Below, in pieces: positions 1 through 10,734 of a stretch of 64,000 nt of DNA (position 1 is its first letter; each line of letters opens with the position of its first letter). Under the pieces are notes generated by a model. That model did no database searches, had not been told where the DNA came from, and saw only the letters and a list, made by a program, of their open reading frames with translations. The stretch spans positions 122,099,411 to 122,163,410 of the forward strand of contig NC_092811.1 in the NCBI RefSeq assembly GCF_040954645.1, read 5' to 3'. The stretch comes from Diabrotica undecimpunctata (lineage: Eukaryota; Arthropoda; Insecta; Coleoptera; Chrysomelidae). The translations under genes were made by a program, and so were the position numbers.

Positions 1-123
1 ACAAGAGGTATAAAACGAATCAGCTACCTATTCCAACAAAATCCTGTAACAACACTAGACAGGTCGCCACGAGGGTTTGGTGCGCTACGGGCACGGTGGA
101 AATAACCCCATCGTTTCCCTTTA
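1..123 (+). repeat. BEL/Pao 5' LTR, last 123 bp
   Basis: It matches 6671-6793 base for base. The match stops exactly where the primer-binding site begins (124), which fixes the LTR 3' border. About 362 bp of this LTR lie to the left of the window. Confidence 0.92.
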
Positions 124-141
124 TGGTCCTTCGACCGGATC
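124..141 (+). promoter_or_regulatory. BEL/Pao primer-binding site, tRNA-Tyr type
   Basis: The site starts with TGG directly after the LTR and reads TGGTCCTTCGACCGGATC. Its complement resembles the 3' end of metazoan tRNA-Tyr, which ends GAAGGA plus CCA, with one base missing in the T-arm portion. It would prime minus-strand DNA synthesis. The tRNA assignment rests on recalled tRNA sequence and was not searched. Confidence 0.7.
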
Positions 142-685
142 TCTTGTGGAAAGTGAATTTAAGAAAAAAGAAAAAATTAAAATTCAAGCCTAAAAGCCGG
201 TGACGCCACATCACGAGATCCTCTCTCCCTCTCTCTCTACGCAGCACATGGTACATGGTTGGTATACATTTCAAGTTTCGTATACACTCTGATTGTCGAA
301 TCACCGAGCAATCAACAAGGTATCTACACTCTATTGCTCTCATACACACAAGATAAGCGGATCTCTCTCTCTTACGCTTCACTCTCGACGACACGAACAC
401 AGCCACGGAGTCCACAACAGGTGTGAAGTTGTTGACAGTTGTGTTGTGTTTTGGTTTGTTTTGTTTTGTTTATTAAAAGTTAGACTCTAGAAATTTGTAA
501 TTTTACATATTAGTAAATTAAACTCATAAAAGGATTTAAAAACTGATTCAAAATAGTAATTTATATGTTATATAATTTGTTATAGTTGTGATCTGTGTGT
601 ATATATGGGTTTATATATTATATAAATATATAAATTTGTATATTATACTCTATATCTATAAGAATTATATCAATCTCTTTTAAAA

Positions 686-3600
686 ATGGCTTTGGACACA
701 TTAAAAACTGAAAGAAAAGTATTAAAAGCAGGTATTACTAGAATTTTCAATTGGTTTAACATTAACCAAGACTCAGAACTTGATATTTTGCACTTTGAAA
801 ATAGGGAAAGGCAACTGAGATCCTATTTTCAACAGTATGAAGTAATTCAACATCAGATCGAATGTTCTGAAGATGCTGATATTGAATCTTCAGATAGGGA
901 TGATGTAGAATGTAAATATTTTAATGCTCTGGCAGGGATTCAAAGAAAAATTAAAGATATTAATGAAATTGCAAGTAATGTAGATTCTCTCAATATTTCA
1001 AAAGGTCATGGCTCTAGACATTCAATAAGACTGCCAGAGATAACAATGAAAGTTTTCACAGGTGAATTTTCAGATTGGAACTCTTTTATTCAACTGTTTA
1101 GTACTCTAGTAATTGAAAACCCTGATTTAAATGATTTACAAAGGCTAATATATTTAAAAACTCATGTCAGTGGTGAACCTCTGGAATTAATTAAAAGTTT
1201 GGAAGTTATTGACACTAACTTCCATATTGCTCTAAACACTTTAAAAGAACGGTATGATAATAAAGCACGTATTGTTAGTAGTTTAATTAAAAAGTTATTG
1301 AAAATTCCATCTCTAGTTAAATGCTCACCACAATCACTTAGAAACTTTTTGACTAATATAAAGCAAACTATGCAGTCTCTCAGTAATATGCAGATTCCAG
1401 TTCAGCATTGGGATCTTATTTTAATTGAATTAATTTTAGAAAAGGTAGATTTTAACTCTCATAAGGCATTTGAGTATGAACTTGGTTCCAAGGAAATACC
1501 TACATTAGCACAGCTCTTTACATTTTTAGAAAAAAGATGTGAAATCCTTGAGAAACTGCATAGCTCTAATACTCAGACTCAAAAATCTAATTCTAGTAGT
1601 TATGCACGTGTGACACATCTCTCTAATATTGAAAATAAAACAAATAATTTAAGATGCTTGTTTTGTTCTCAAAATCATAAAATTTATAATTGTAATGGTT
1701 TTAAAAGCTCATCTCTCCAGGAAAAACTGAAGTTTGTAAACACAAGGCGATTGTGTAGAAATTGTTTGGGAACAAGGCACTTTACTGCAAATTGTGGTTC
1801 GCAGTCAACTTGTTCTATCTGTCATGGAAGACATCACTCACTCCTTCATAAAGACAATCATGTACAGTACTCAACTGCTACACAAAGATCTCTTCCTCCA
1901 GAAGCTCACATTATCAGAAATGATAACAACTCTCTTAACGGAAACAACTCTCAACATTCTCGGTCTAATAATAGCACTAATAAAGACATTACTAGGCCCA
2001 ATAATCTACATGTCTTTCAACATAATACACCCTTTAATCAACCAGATACCTCATCTCATGATACTCAACACGCTCAATCAGGTATTCAAGCTCACTCTCA
2101 TTCTCACAGCTTTGATTCACAAGATGTAACTCAGTCATTCTCTGCACTCTCGCTCACAAATGAAGTAATATTGGCTACAGCTCTTGTTACACTAGTGGAC
2201 AAAGATAAAAATTTAGTACATGCTCGTGCTCTTCTTGATAATGGCAGCCAGACAAGTTTTATAACCCAAGAATTGGTAAATAGGCTAGGTCTTCCTTCTT
2301 ATAATAGATTACTTAAAATTTCTACCTTATCTCAATCTTGTTCCACCTCAAACAAGATGATAGACCTCATTATCTATCCCTTTAGAACAACACACAATGG
2401 ATTTAATGTATCTTGTGCTGTACTGCCAACTATAACATGTAAATTGCCACAGGTAAAGATAAGTAGGTCTCACTTAAGTATACCTCATGATATAAACCTT
2501 GCAGATCATTCATTCTCAGTACCTGGTAAAATTGATATGTTGTTGGGCAATGACATATATTGTGATCTGTTAACAGATGGAATAATAAAACTTGGAAATG
2601 GCCCTATACTGCAAAATACACATCTTGGATATATTTTCCAAGGAAGACTACCGTCACAGTCAATTCCCAACTATCCCTTACACATCTCAGATAATAACAA
2701 AAGTTCTTGTTTTTCAACTCAGGTCTCTCTTTGTATCAATTCTGTGAATAACACTGAACCTCTAGATGCACTCATTCAAAGATTTTGGGAGGTTGAAGAA
2801 CTCCCTGAAAGTCCCATGCTCAGTCAGGATGATGAACTTGCTGAACATATCTTTAAAACCACTACAAAGTTATTACCCGAAGGTAGGTTTCAAGTGGATC
2901 TGCCACTACGCTCTTCAGCAGAGCCTAAAAGACTAGGCAACTCCTTTTATTCTGCAAAACAGAGGTTCCACAATCTAGAAAGGAAACTTGTGAAGGATAA
3001 CACAGTTTATACCCAGTATAAGGACTTCATACAAGAATATCTCTCTCTTGGTCATGCAAAGGTGGTACCCCTCACACTCACAAACCCAATGTCAGATAAT
3101 AAATACTTTATCCCACACCATTGTATTATTCGTGAGGAAAAGCTCACAAATAAATTACGTGTTGTGTTTGATTGTTCCATGAAAACAAGCTCCGGTGTCT
3201 CACTCAATGATATTATGTTGAAGGGGTATAAAACTCAACCAGAACTAATTGATACTCTCATAAATTTTAGAACATTTTTATATGTTTTTACCTCTGATCT
3301 CAGGCACATGTACAGGCAAATTCTCATAAACCCCACTCAAAGATATCTCCTAAATATTCTCTGGCGAAACTCCCCTCAAGATGAGTTGCAATGCATCCAG
3401 TTGAATACTGTAACATATGGTACTAACTGTGGCAACTTTCTTAGCTGTAGATGTCTATTAGAGTTAGCTCGCACTCATCAAGAATCGTATCCTCTTGCAA
3501 GTGATGCTATCCTCAATGCATGCTATGTGGATGACATGTTGTATGGTGCTGATGACCCAACAAATCTCTTAAAGGCTTATTTTGAAATCACAGAATTATT

Positions 3601-6058
3601 GAACAAGGTAGGAATATCAGTACACAAATGGTGTTCTAACTCTCAAACATTTTTGGAAAATGTCTCCTCTCGTTCTCATGATTCAAATTATGTTATAGCT
3701 CCAGAAAATGGTAATAGCAAGGTATTAGGACTCTACTGGAATGCCAATTCAGATGTATTCTTAATTTCTGTACCCCGGTTCTCACAAGAATCACTCATTA
3801 AAACCACCTATACTAAAAGAGAAGTTCTTTCGCTGATAGCTCAAATTTTTGACCCTGAAGGTCTCGTTGCTCCGGTAGTAATTATTGCAAAATTAATAAT
3901 GAGAAAAATTTGGCTTGCAAAAATTGATTGGGATGACCATCTTAGCTCTGAAATTTTGAAAGAATGGCTCAAATTCATTCAAGGTCTATCATGCTTGCAG
4001 TCACTCAAAATTCCTAGATGTTTTTTCAAAAATAAAAATATTAGAAAAATTGAAATTCATGGCTTCTCAGATGCTAGCATACATGCATATGCTGCATGTG
4101 TATACATTCGTGTTATTTATGACTCCAACACTTTCTCTTGTGCTCTTATCGCCTCTAAAAGCAGGGTGGCTCCACTCAAAATTGTCAGCCTTCCCAGACT
4201 CGAACTCATGGGTGCTGTTATATGCTCAAAACTCACCCAACGAATTGTTAGTACCCTCAAAATCAGAATCCCACAGATTGATTCTATAAATTTGTGGAGT
4301 GACTCAGAGATTGTTCTCGCTTGGTTAAAATCACCTCCTTCACGGTGGACTCCCTTTGTTGCCAATAGAGTTGCAACAATACAACAAAACTCAGAATTTA
4401 TCTGGAGGTATGTTAAATCCAAGGAAAATCCTGCAGATATTCTGTCTCGAGGTATATCACCATTAGAACTTCCGAACAGTGCACTCTGGTTTAATGGTCC
4501 ACATTTTCTATCCCAAATTGATTTAGATCTTACCCTCTTCAACTCAAAAAACAAAATTAATCACGTTCCAGAGGAAAGAAAATCTCAGATTGTACATCAT
4601 GCTCAAGTCTCTTCCTCGTTCCTAGATGAACTCATTCGACCATTCTCTTCATTTACAAATCTACAAAGAGTGATCGCTTATTGCTTAAGATTTGCTCATA
4701 ATACCAGGAAACCATCAGAAAAATTCTCAAACAATCTTTCTGTAAGTGAACTCAAATCAGCTGAACTCAAAATTGTCAAACTCATACAAGATGACTCGTT
4801 TTCACAAGAAATTTCCCTTCTCAAAACTAAAAGGCCAATTACAAATAAATCCCTTTTGTCCATGAACCCTTTTCTGGATGAACATGAAATGTTGAGAGTT
4901 GGTGAAAGGTTAAAATATGCCTCTGTACCATTTGACCAAAAGTATCCTCTTCTCTTGCCTTCTAAGAATCGACTAGTGAAACTCATGCTAAGAAGGGAGC
5001 ATATCAGATTGTGTCATGCTGGTCCGCAATGTACACTCTCCAACTTCAGACTAAAATATTGGCCTCTTGATGCTCTGCGGGAGATCAAAAGAATTATTAA
5101 CAGTTGTAAAATATGCTTTCGTTTTAAGGCTCAAACAGCATCTCAACTGATGGCAGACTTGCCAAGAGAACGTCTAGTGTGTTCGCAAGCATTTACAAAT
5201 GTTGGAACAGACCTAGGTGGACCATACAATCTCAAAACTTCCAAACTTCGTAAGGCTCCTATAACCAAATGTTATATTGTTGTATTTATCTGTATGGTCA
5301 CTCGAGCATGCCATCTGGAACTTGTCTCCAATCTCACCACAGAATCATTTGTGCTCACCCTCAAGCGTTTTATCAGTAGACGTGGCAATCCCTCTGTCAT
5401 ATTTTCTGATAATGCAACCAACTTTCTTGGCTCCAAAAATCAATTGAAAGAATTTGCACAATTCTTGCGGAACCAAGATACTCAAAATTCAATAAAGAAT
5501 TTTCTCACTTCTTCTGAGATTACATGGAAATTTATACCTCCTCACTCTCCACATCATGGTGGGATATGGGAAAGTGCAATAAAAAGTGCAAAGTACCATC
5601 TCCACAGGCTCATTGGCAATCTAACACTCACTTTTGAAGAATTCTCCACTGTATTAGCCCAGATAGAGGCTGTTCTCAATTCTCGCCCCCTCTGTGCCAT
5701 GTCCAATCAGCCTGGTGATCTCTCTGTACTCACCCCTGGTCACTTTCTAATAGGCAAACCACTCACCTCTTTCCCGGAGTCCGATGTAAGTGAAATTTCC
5801 TCCTCTAGACTAAATCTCTTGAATAGGTTGCAAAACCGTCCCAAATGGCTCACGTCAAATAAAGATATTAAGGTAAATGATCTTGTCTTGTTGAAGGAAG
5901 ATAATACACCTCCCTTATATTGGCCACTTGCCAGAGTGATTGAGGTCTTCCATGGCAATAATGGCAAGGTTCGTGTTGTTAATATCAGAACGAAGGATGG
6001 AACTTTCACACGTCCTATCACAAAATTGTGTCCATTGCCAGAAGAGTATTCTGTGTAA
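686..6058 (+). CDS. BEL/Pao gag-pol polyprotein (1790 aa)
   Basis: A single uninterrupted frame encodes the whole retrotransposon polyprotein. The N-terminal 300 residues are gag-like (DUF1759 type). Three zinc knuckles follow near residues 324-390 (CLFC, CRNC and CSIC starts; the third ends in His). The aspartic protease of the DUF1758/Pao type is near 515 (LLDNGSQTSF) with a MLLGND motif downstream. Reverse transcriptase has FDCSMK near 828 and the YVDD active site near 948. RNase H has GFSDAS near 1125. The integrase zinc-binding segment is near 1438 (HIRLCH and CKIC) and its catalytic core has TDLGG, SDNATNF and GGIWE (53 residues between the last D and E). A DUF5641-type C-terminus closes it. 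Gag and pol share one frame, as in many BEL elements. No damaged catalytic residue is seen, so it may still be active. The ATG at 686 is the first Met of the frame. Confidence 0.93.
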   Translation: MALDTLKTERKVLKAGITRIFNWFNINQDSELDILHFENRERQLRSYFQQYEVIQHQIECSEDADIESSDRDDVECKYFNALAGIQRKIKDINEIASNVDSLNISKGHGSRHSIRLPEITMKVFTGEFSDWNSFIQLFSTLVIENPDLNDLQRLIYLKTHVSGEPLELIKSLEVIDTNFHIALNTLKERYDNKARIVSSLIKKLLKIPSLVKCSPQSLRNFLTNIKQTMQSLSNMQIPVQHWDLILIELILEKVDFNSHKAFEYELGSKEIPTLAQLFTFLEKRCEILEKLHSSNTQTQKSNSSSYARVTHLSNIENKTNNLRCLFCSQNHKIYNCNGFKSSSLQEKLKFVNTRRLCRNCLGTRHFTANCGSQSTCSICHGRHHSLLHKDNHVQYSTATQRSLPPEAHIIRNDNNSLNGNNSQHSRSNNSTNKDITRPNNLHVFQHNTPFNQPDTSSHDTQHAQSGIQAHSHSHSFDSQDVTQSFSALSLTNEVILATALVTLVDKDKNLVHARALLDNGSQTSFITQELVNRLGLPSYNRLLKISTLSQSCSTSNKMIDLIIYPFRTTHNGFNVSCAVLPTITCKLPQVKISRSHLSIPHDINLADHSFSVPGKIDMLLGNDIYCDLLTDGIIKLGNGPILQNTHLGYIFQGRLPSQSIPNYPLHISDNNKSSCFSTQVSLCINSVNNTEPLDALIQRFWEVEELPESPMLSQDDELAEHIFKTTTKLLPEGRFQVDLPLRSSAEPKRLGNSFYSAKQRFHNLERKLVKDNTVYTQYKDFIQEYLSLGHAKVVPLTLTNPMSDNKYFIPHHCIIREEKLTNKLRVVFDCSMKTSSGVSLNDIMLKGYKTQPELIDTLINFRTFLYVFTSDLRHMYRQILINPTQRYLLNILWRNSPQDELQCIQLNTVTYGTNCGNFLSCRCLLELARTHQESYPLASDAILNACYVDDMLYGADDPTNLLKAYFEITELLNKVGISVHKWCSNSQTFLENVSSRSHDSNYVIAPENGNSKVLGLYWNANSDVFLISVPRFSQESLIKTTYTKREVLSLIAQIFDPEGLVAPVVIIAKLIMRKIWLAKIDWDDHLSSEILKEWLKFIQGLSCLQSLKIPRCFFKNKNIRKIEIHGFSDASIHAYAACVYIRVIYDSNTFSCALIASKSRVAPLKIVSLPRLELMGAVICSKLTQRIVSTLKIRIPQIDSINLWSDSEIVLAWLKSPPSRWTPFVANRVATIQQNSEFIWRYVKSKENPADILSRGISPLELPNSALWFNGPHFLSQIDLDLTLFNSKNKINHVPEERKSQIVHHAQVSSSFLDELIRPFSSFTNLQRVIAYCLRFAHNTRKPSEKFSNNLSVSELKSAELKIVKLIQDDSFSQEISLLKTKRPITNKSLLSMNPFLDEHEMLRVGERLKYASVPFDQKYPLLLPSKNRLVKLMLRREHIRLCHAGPQCTLSNFRLKYWPLDALREIKRIINSCKICFRFKAQTASQLMADLPRERLVCSQAFTNVGTDLGGPYNLKTSKLRKAPITKCYIVVFICMVTRACHLELVSNLTTESFVLTLKRFISRRGNPSVIFSDNATNFLGSKNQLKEFAQFLRNQDTQNSIKNFLTSSEITWKFIPPHSPHHGGIWESAIKSAKYHLHRLIGNLTLTFEEFSTVLAQIEAVLNSRPLCAMSNQPGDLSVLTPGHFLIGKPLTSFPESDVSEISSSRLNLLNRLQNRPKWLTSNKDIKVNDLVLLKEDNTPPLYWPLARVIEVFHGNNGKVRVVNIRTKDGTFTRPITKLCPLPEEYSV

Positions 6059-6308
6059 ATATTAGGTAAATGTTACAGTGTATTGTAAAATGTGTTGATT
6101 AGTTACTAAGTATAATATTTTTAGGAAATCAGTAAAATTACTCATGTTTTCTATGTTTAGTTGATAGTTTATTGTTAAGTGTGCTCTAGAATTAGTAATA
6201 GAGTAGAATTCATCTTCTTTTAATCTAGTAACTTTGCTCTTGTTGTTTTCTCTTGTTATGTCGTTAATTATTTTATTATTTGAAGCAATGCTTCAAGGCC
6301 CGGGAGTA

Positions 6309-6793
6309 TGTTGGAAAACCAACTAATTCTTTACTACTTAAATTTAATCTAACGCCGCCTCTGTAGTGTAAATATCAAATCTATTAGTAAAAGAAGACCA
6401 GACGATAGTCAGCATTTTTGACACCTCTTCTGCCCGCACACCTCTCGTCCCTTTGCCCCCTCTAGTAATAAAAAGTCAGTCTAATTAAGTTTGTCAATCA
6501 CACAAGTCGCAAAAGTTTCTCTCTCTCTCTCTCTCTCACCCCGTGCCACACAAGGGCAAATAAGTTAAGTTTTAGTTTAGTGATAAGTGTTTAAGTTGTT
6601 TAGCGTAAACTAAAGATTTGTGGAAGCAAATAAACGGCTAAGAAAAGTGTTGCGTATAATTTTCACCCCCACAAGAGGTATAAAACGAATCAGCTACCTA
6701 TTCCAACAAAATCCTGTAACAACACTAGACAGGTCGCCACGAGGGTTTGGTGCGCTACGGGCACGGTGGAAATAACCCCATCGTTTCCCTTTA
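6309..6793 (+). repeat. BEL/Pao 3' LTR (485 bp)
   Basis: It begins TGTTGGAAAACCAAC, directly after a purine-rich stretch (CCCGGGAG) that would serve as polypurine tract. It carries an AATAAA polyadenylation signal near 6629 and a CT-rich run near 6518. The right border follows from comparison with the 5' copy. The left border is inferred from TG and the purine tract because the matching part of the 5' LTR is outside the window. Confidence 0.8.
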
Positions 6794-7860
6794 ATTATAT
6801 TAAAGAGAAGTGGACTTAACGAGTCACCCTGTCTGACTCCGGTTTGTACTGGTATACACTGTGTTAGTTTTCCATTTATCTTTGCCTGTATTCGATTATG
6901 GAAGAAGATGTTTTCGATGGTTTGTATAATATTAATTGGTATGTTTCTTTTATACAGTAGGTGTAAGACGTCTTTGACTTGGACTAATTTTTCTATTAGT
7001 GACTATAAAATCAATCATAGATTTGTGCTCCCTGGAGTTTTTAAATGTATATTTATACTGGAGCTTTTGGTCGAAGAATGTATTACTGATTCTCAGTTCA
7101 TTAAAAGCAAAGAGATTATCCATGAGTTCTCCATTTGCGTTGACATGGTTTTCATTAAATCTTTGTTTTACTCCTGGAACTATTTGGAATCATTTTCGAT
7201 TCGTGCATTAAAGTCACATATAAGAATTAAGGGTTCTTCATTAGGTATTTCATCCAGGATGGTTTGCAATTGTTCGTAGAATGCCTCTCGTTAGGTTTGC
7301 AGTCCTCGGGGCTGTAGATAGATATGACATTTAATTTTTGTTCGTCCATTGTGATGTTCATATGTATTATTCTTTCGGAGATATAACGGCAGTTATTTAT
7401 GTTTTCTTTAAATTTTTTATGGACAAGTTTACATACGCCTGCTCGTGCTCGTTCTTCTTTCTTCACTCCACTGTATGCTAGAAAATATTGGTTATAGTCT
7501 CTTTGGCCTTTACCTTTCTTCTTGGTATTTGGATTGCACAAATGTCGATGTTTTTGTTTATCAGTTCTTCTATTATCTCTTGGTCTTTGTTGTTGAAATA
7601 AGTAATGTTCCATGTTGCTAATCTGATTGTCTTATTTTTCCTTCTCGTTTTCCTTTTCTTTGCGTGGTTCATCATCTTAGGTTCCGTCTGGTTCCGAGGC
7701 TTTATATCGGTTCTTTGAGCTTGTTTGCTTTTACAATGGGTAGGATGCTAACCTGGCCAATCAACTCTCCTCTTTTATCCGAGCTTGGGACCGGCTCTGT
7801 GCATGAACGCGGCTTCTGAGCTACTCAATTCACACAGTCCTCGCCCTCATAACCCCCAAT
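6794..7860 (-). pseudogene. LINE A: endonuclease plus RT fragment, split by the BEL element
   Basis: Read on the minus strand, a leader (about 7860-7676) precedes an apurinic-type endonuclease start at 7675 with the motif TIRLATWNI. Endonuclease similarity continues with frameshifts to about 7000 (KKEERARAGV, IYSPEDCKP, SRGHKSMIDF). The frame then jumps into reverse transcriptase sequence (RNIPINIIQTIENIFF, then QTGVRQGDSLSPLLFNII), so several hundred codons between endonuclease and RT are missing. The RT motif stops at 6794, where the BEL LTR begins. The rest of the RT must lie left of the window. The family resembles the LINE at 40330-42200. The clade is probably RTE-like, which I did not resolve. 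Confidence 0.8.
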
Positions 7861-8336
7861 GTTGAAGTTCTGAATCTGGCGGATAGAAAAAAATTGTGTG
7901 AAGTGTGAACTCTTCTATGAAATTTATGACAACGTTATATTATACAATGTATCAAGTGAACAATAGCAAATTCAGCATTTGTTCAAATACAAACTCCGAC
8001 TGTAGCATTTGCATAAATAACATCATTAAACATACATACATCATTAAACTCGTTTCTTCGAATCATTTACTTTAATGATATAACCCGTTTCAAACAAAGT
8101 GTCAATATTTTACTATATTTCCTTTCACTGGATCGGAACCAGACCCTCTCCATGATCTATTTTCAGATTTTATTTTAATTTTATTGTCACCGCCGCCTAC
8201 TTGTTCAAATATCAAGTTGTTGAGTTGAGTTTGACGCCGAATCGTCGGACCATTCATTTTAAACGAGTTGAGGTGTCGACAGATAGATACACTGTAATAA
8301 AATAGACGGGACTATTGCATTAATTAATTTTTAAAA
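7861..8336. other. Non-coding stretch between LINE A and piggyBac remnant
   Basis: AT-rich sequence without a convincing reading frame. It may hold the degraded 5' part of the piggyBac element that resumes downstream, but no terminal repeat was recognised. Confidence 0.4.
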
Positions 8337-8655
8337 ATGATATCTTGTTTTTATATATTAAGTCTATTTATTTGCAACCGGCAGCTCATTACAAATGCAA
8401 TCAAAGGAGTAAAGACAATATTTACCATCCAACAAAAACTTTTATCTCTTGTCCGATCAATTAAAGACGACATTCCAAATGAACAACACGAGTTTATGTA
8501 CAGAATGTACATGAAACCCAAACCAGTCAATTACGGCATCAAGATCATGTGTTTATGTGACGCAGAAACACATCATTTGGTAAATGATTTTGTGCTATAC
8601 ATCCCTAAAAGATCAGTACTTGCTTTAGTGGAACCAATTACCAATAGTAACCGAA
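8337..8655 (+). pseudogene. piggyBac transposase, central fragment
   Basis: The translation contains MKPKPVNYGIKIMCLCDAE followed by a segment ending VEPITNSNRNV, which matches the central RNase-H-like catalytic core of piggyBac-family (PGBD-type) transposases, including the conserved KPxxYGIK and CDA blocks. The sequence stops after the NRNV block, exactly where a minus-strand LINE starts. The C-terminal part resumes beyond that LINE. About 80 codons of a normal transposase are absent at the junction. The ATG is only the first Met after a stop and is not a real gene start. Confidence 0.75.
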
Positions 8656-8659
8656 ATGT

Positions 8660-10700
8660 TATATATATTCAGGGATTCTACAGTATTCACTGCCTTCCCT
8701 CACTCAACCGTTTCCATCTCTCTCTGTTATTCCATTCTTCATCGTTTAGGCCTCTCTTACTCATGGCGTCGTCTACTTGGTTCTTCCAGGATCTTCGGTG
8801 CTGTCCTCTTTTCCTCCTTCCTATGGGGCTCCATTCGGTTATTCTCTTTATCCATATGCTGTCTCTAGTCGTTCTTACATGTCCATACCACTTTAGTCTT
8901 TTTTGTTCTATATGTGTTAGTATGTCTGTTTCTATTGGTGTTCTTTGCTTTATTTCGTCATTACTTCTCTTATCCATTCTTGTTACTCTGCAGCATCTTC
9001 GCAAGCATTCCATCTCTGTTGCTACTATCTTACTGCTGTTTTTCTTGTTTATGATCCAATTTTCAGCCCCATATGTCATAATACTTCATACTAATGTTTT
9101 ATAAATCTGTGTTTTTGTCTTGCTCGTGTTTTTCTTGTCGGATTGCTGTTTTTGTTTGTCCTAATCTTTGCTTAATTTCTTCCTCAGTTGTTGCCTTTTT
9201 CGTAACTATAAACCCCAAGTATTTGAATTTATCCTTTCCTTTGATTGTTACATTGTCGTCAATCTGTAGATCTTCTATGTCTTCTTCACTTGTAGATAGG
9301 TACTCTGTTTTCGCGAGGTTAATATCTAGACCAGCCTTGGTATATTCTTCTTGTAGTTTTTTCATCATGTAACTGAGGTCTTCTTGGTCTTGTGCAATCA
9401 CTACTTGATCGTCTACAAAGCTTAACGTATATAGGTATTCGTTTCGTACCGGTACTCCCATGCCTTCGCATTTTCTTTTCCATGTAGTTAAGGCTTTCTC
9501 TAAGTATATTTTGAATAGGGTTGGAGATGTGGAACAACCCTGCAGGAGATCTTTTGTTGTGGTGGAGTCTCCTATGATTCTTGTTTCCATTTTAATGGTC
9601 ACTTTATTTTCTTCATACAGATATTCTTTTGTAGCTTTTATGAGTTCCGTCTGAATTTCTAATTTGTACATTGCCTGCCACAGTTCTGACCTTGGTACCG
9701 AGTCATACACCTTTCTCAGGTCCACAAATGCCAAATGTATATCTCTATTTTTTGCTTTTTTCTTTTCCAGTTGTTACAGTGTGTATATATGGTCTATGCA
9801 TGATCTTCCTGCCGTGAAACATGCCTGATCCTCCCCGATTTTGCCTTTTATCGCTTGCTCTATCTTTTTTCGCAGTATCTTCCTATATAATCTTCCTATT
9901 GATGATATTACGCTTATTCCTCTGTAGTTTTCGCATGGTTTTCTATCTCCTTTCTTAAATATAGATATCATATATGCCTCCGTCCATTCCTTTGGGACCT
10001 GTTCTCCATTTATGGCTTTCTGAAATATCCATTTTATCGTCCGGTGTAATTTTTTTGAGCTTTCTTATTTTTGATTGCTGTTATGGCCGTTCTTATTTCC
10101 CTATCTGTTATTTCTATTTCTTGTTGTGCGGATCTGCTTCGTCTTCGCTTGTTTTCTTTTTCAATGAATTGTGGTCTTTGTTCTGTTAACAGTTCCTTGT
10201 AATAGTCCTTCCATTCTTTGTCCTGTTTATTTCCCAATTTAATTTGTTCTTTTGAGTTTTGTTTCAATCCTCTCAGTACTTTTCATGACTCCGAAGTTCT
10301 TGTACCTCCTTTGTATGTTTCAATATTTAAGCAGATTCTTTCCCATTCATCATTCTTTTGCTGTGTTATTTGTTTTTTCACTTCTCTATCTTTTTCTCTA
10401 TATTCTTTATAAACTTCATCGTTGTTTGTAGTCAGCCATTTTCTGTATAGTTGCTTTTTTCCTCAAATAATTCTTTTTGTTGGTTCATTTATTTCATAAT
10501 AGTGCTGTTTATTTGTTATATGTTCTTTCTCTCCAAGAGCTTCGAATGCTGCTTGTTTTATGCTCGCCTTTATATGCTCGTATATTTCTTTAATGTTGCA
10601 GTATCTGAATTCTATTAATTTTTGGTCTAGACGTTGTTTGTATTGATTGTTCTTGGAATAGTTCTATATTGTATTGTTTTCCTCTTATAGTGTTCAACGG
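8660..10700 (-). pseudogene. LINE B: non-LTR retrotransposon inserted in piggyBac
   Basis: Read on the minus strand from about 10700 it gives the endonuclease-RT linker (HITNKQHYYEINEPTKR), then RT blocks in shifted frames: MISIFKKGDRKPCENYRGIS (from 9971), MAFVDLRKVYDSVPRSELW (from 9734), LSFVDDQVVIAQD with the FVDD active site, and a C-terminal domain (from 9079) with TYGAENWI, RRCCRVTRMDK and RLKWYGHV. The 3' end at about 8660 terminates in an AT dinucleotide tail, typical of such LINEs. The endonuclease is missing, so this copy is 5' truncated and carries frameshifts. It sits inside a piggyBac transposase and is therefore younger than it. Confidence 0.87.
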
Positions 10701-10734
10701 TTGTGGTCAAATTCAGTCTGGTTCAGACATATGG

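Larger units (their letters stand above)
1..6793 (+). mobile_element. BEL/Pao LTR retrotransposon, 5' end cut by window edge
   Basis: The window opens inside the 5' LTR. The first 123 bases recur without a visible difference as the last 123 bases of the 3' LTR. In order: partial LTR, primer-binding site, leader, one gag-pol frame of 1790 codons without a stop, 3' LTR. An intact frame and identical LTR overlap imply a recent insertion. On the right the element abuts a minus-strand LINE reverse transcriptase cut mid-motif, so the insertion is nested in an older element. The target duplication cannot be checked because the left junction lies outside the window. Confidence 0.92.

Noticed and set aside
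8337..9104. Apparent 255-codon plus-strand gene
   Set aside because: Only the first 107 codons are piggyBac; the rest is the complement of a LINE C-terminus.
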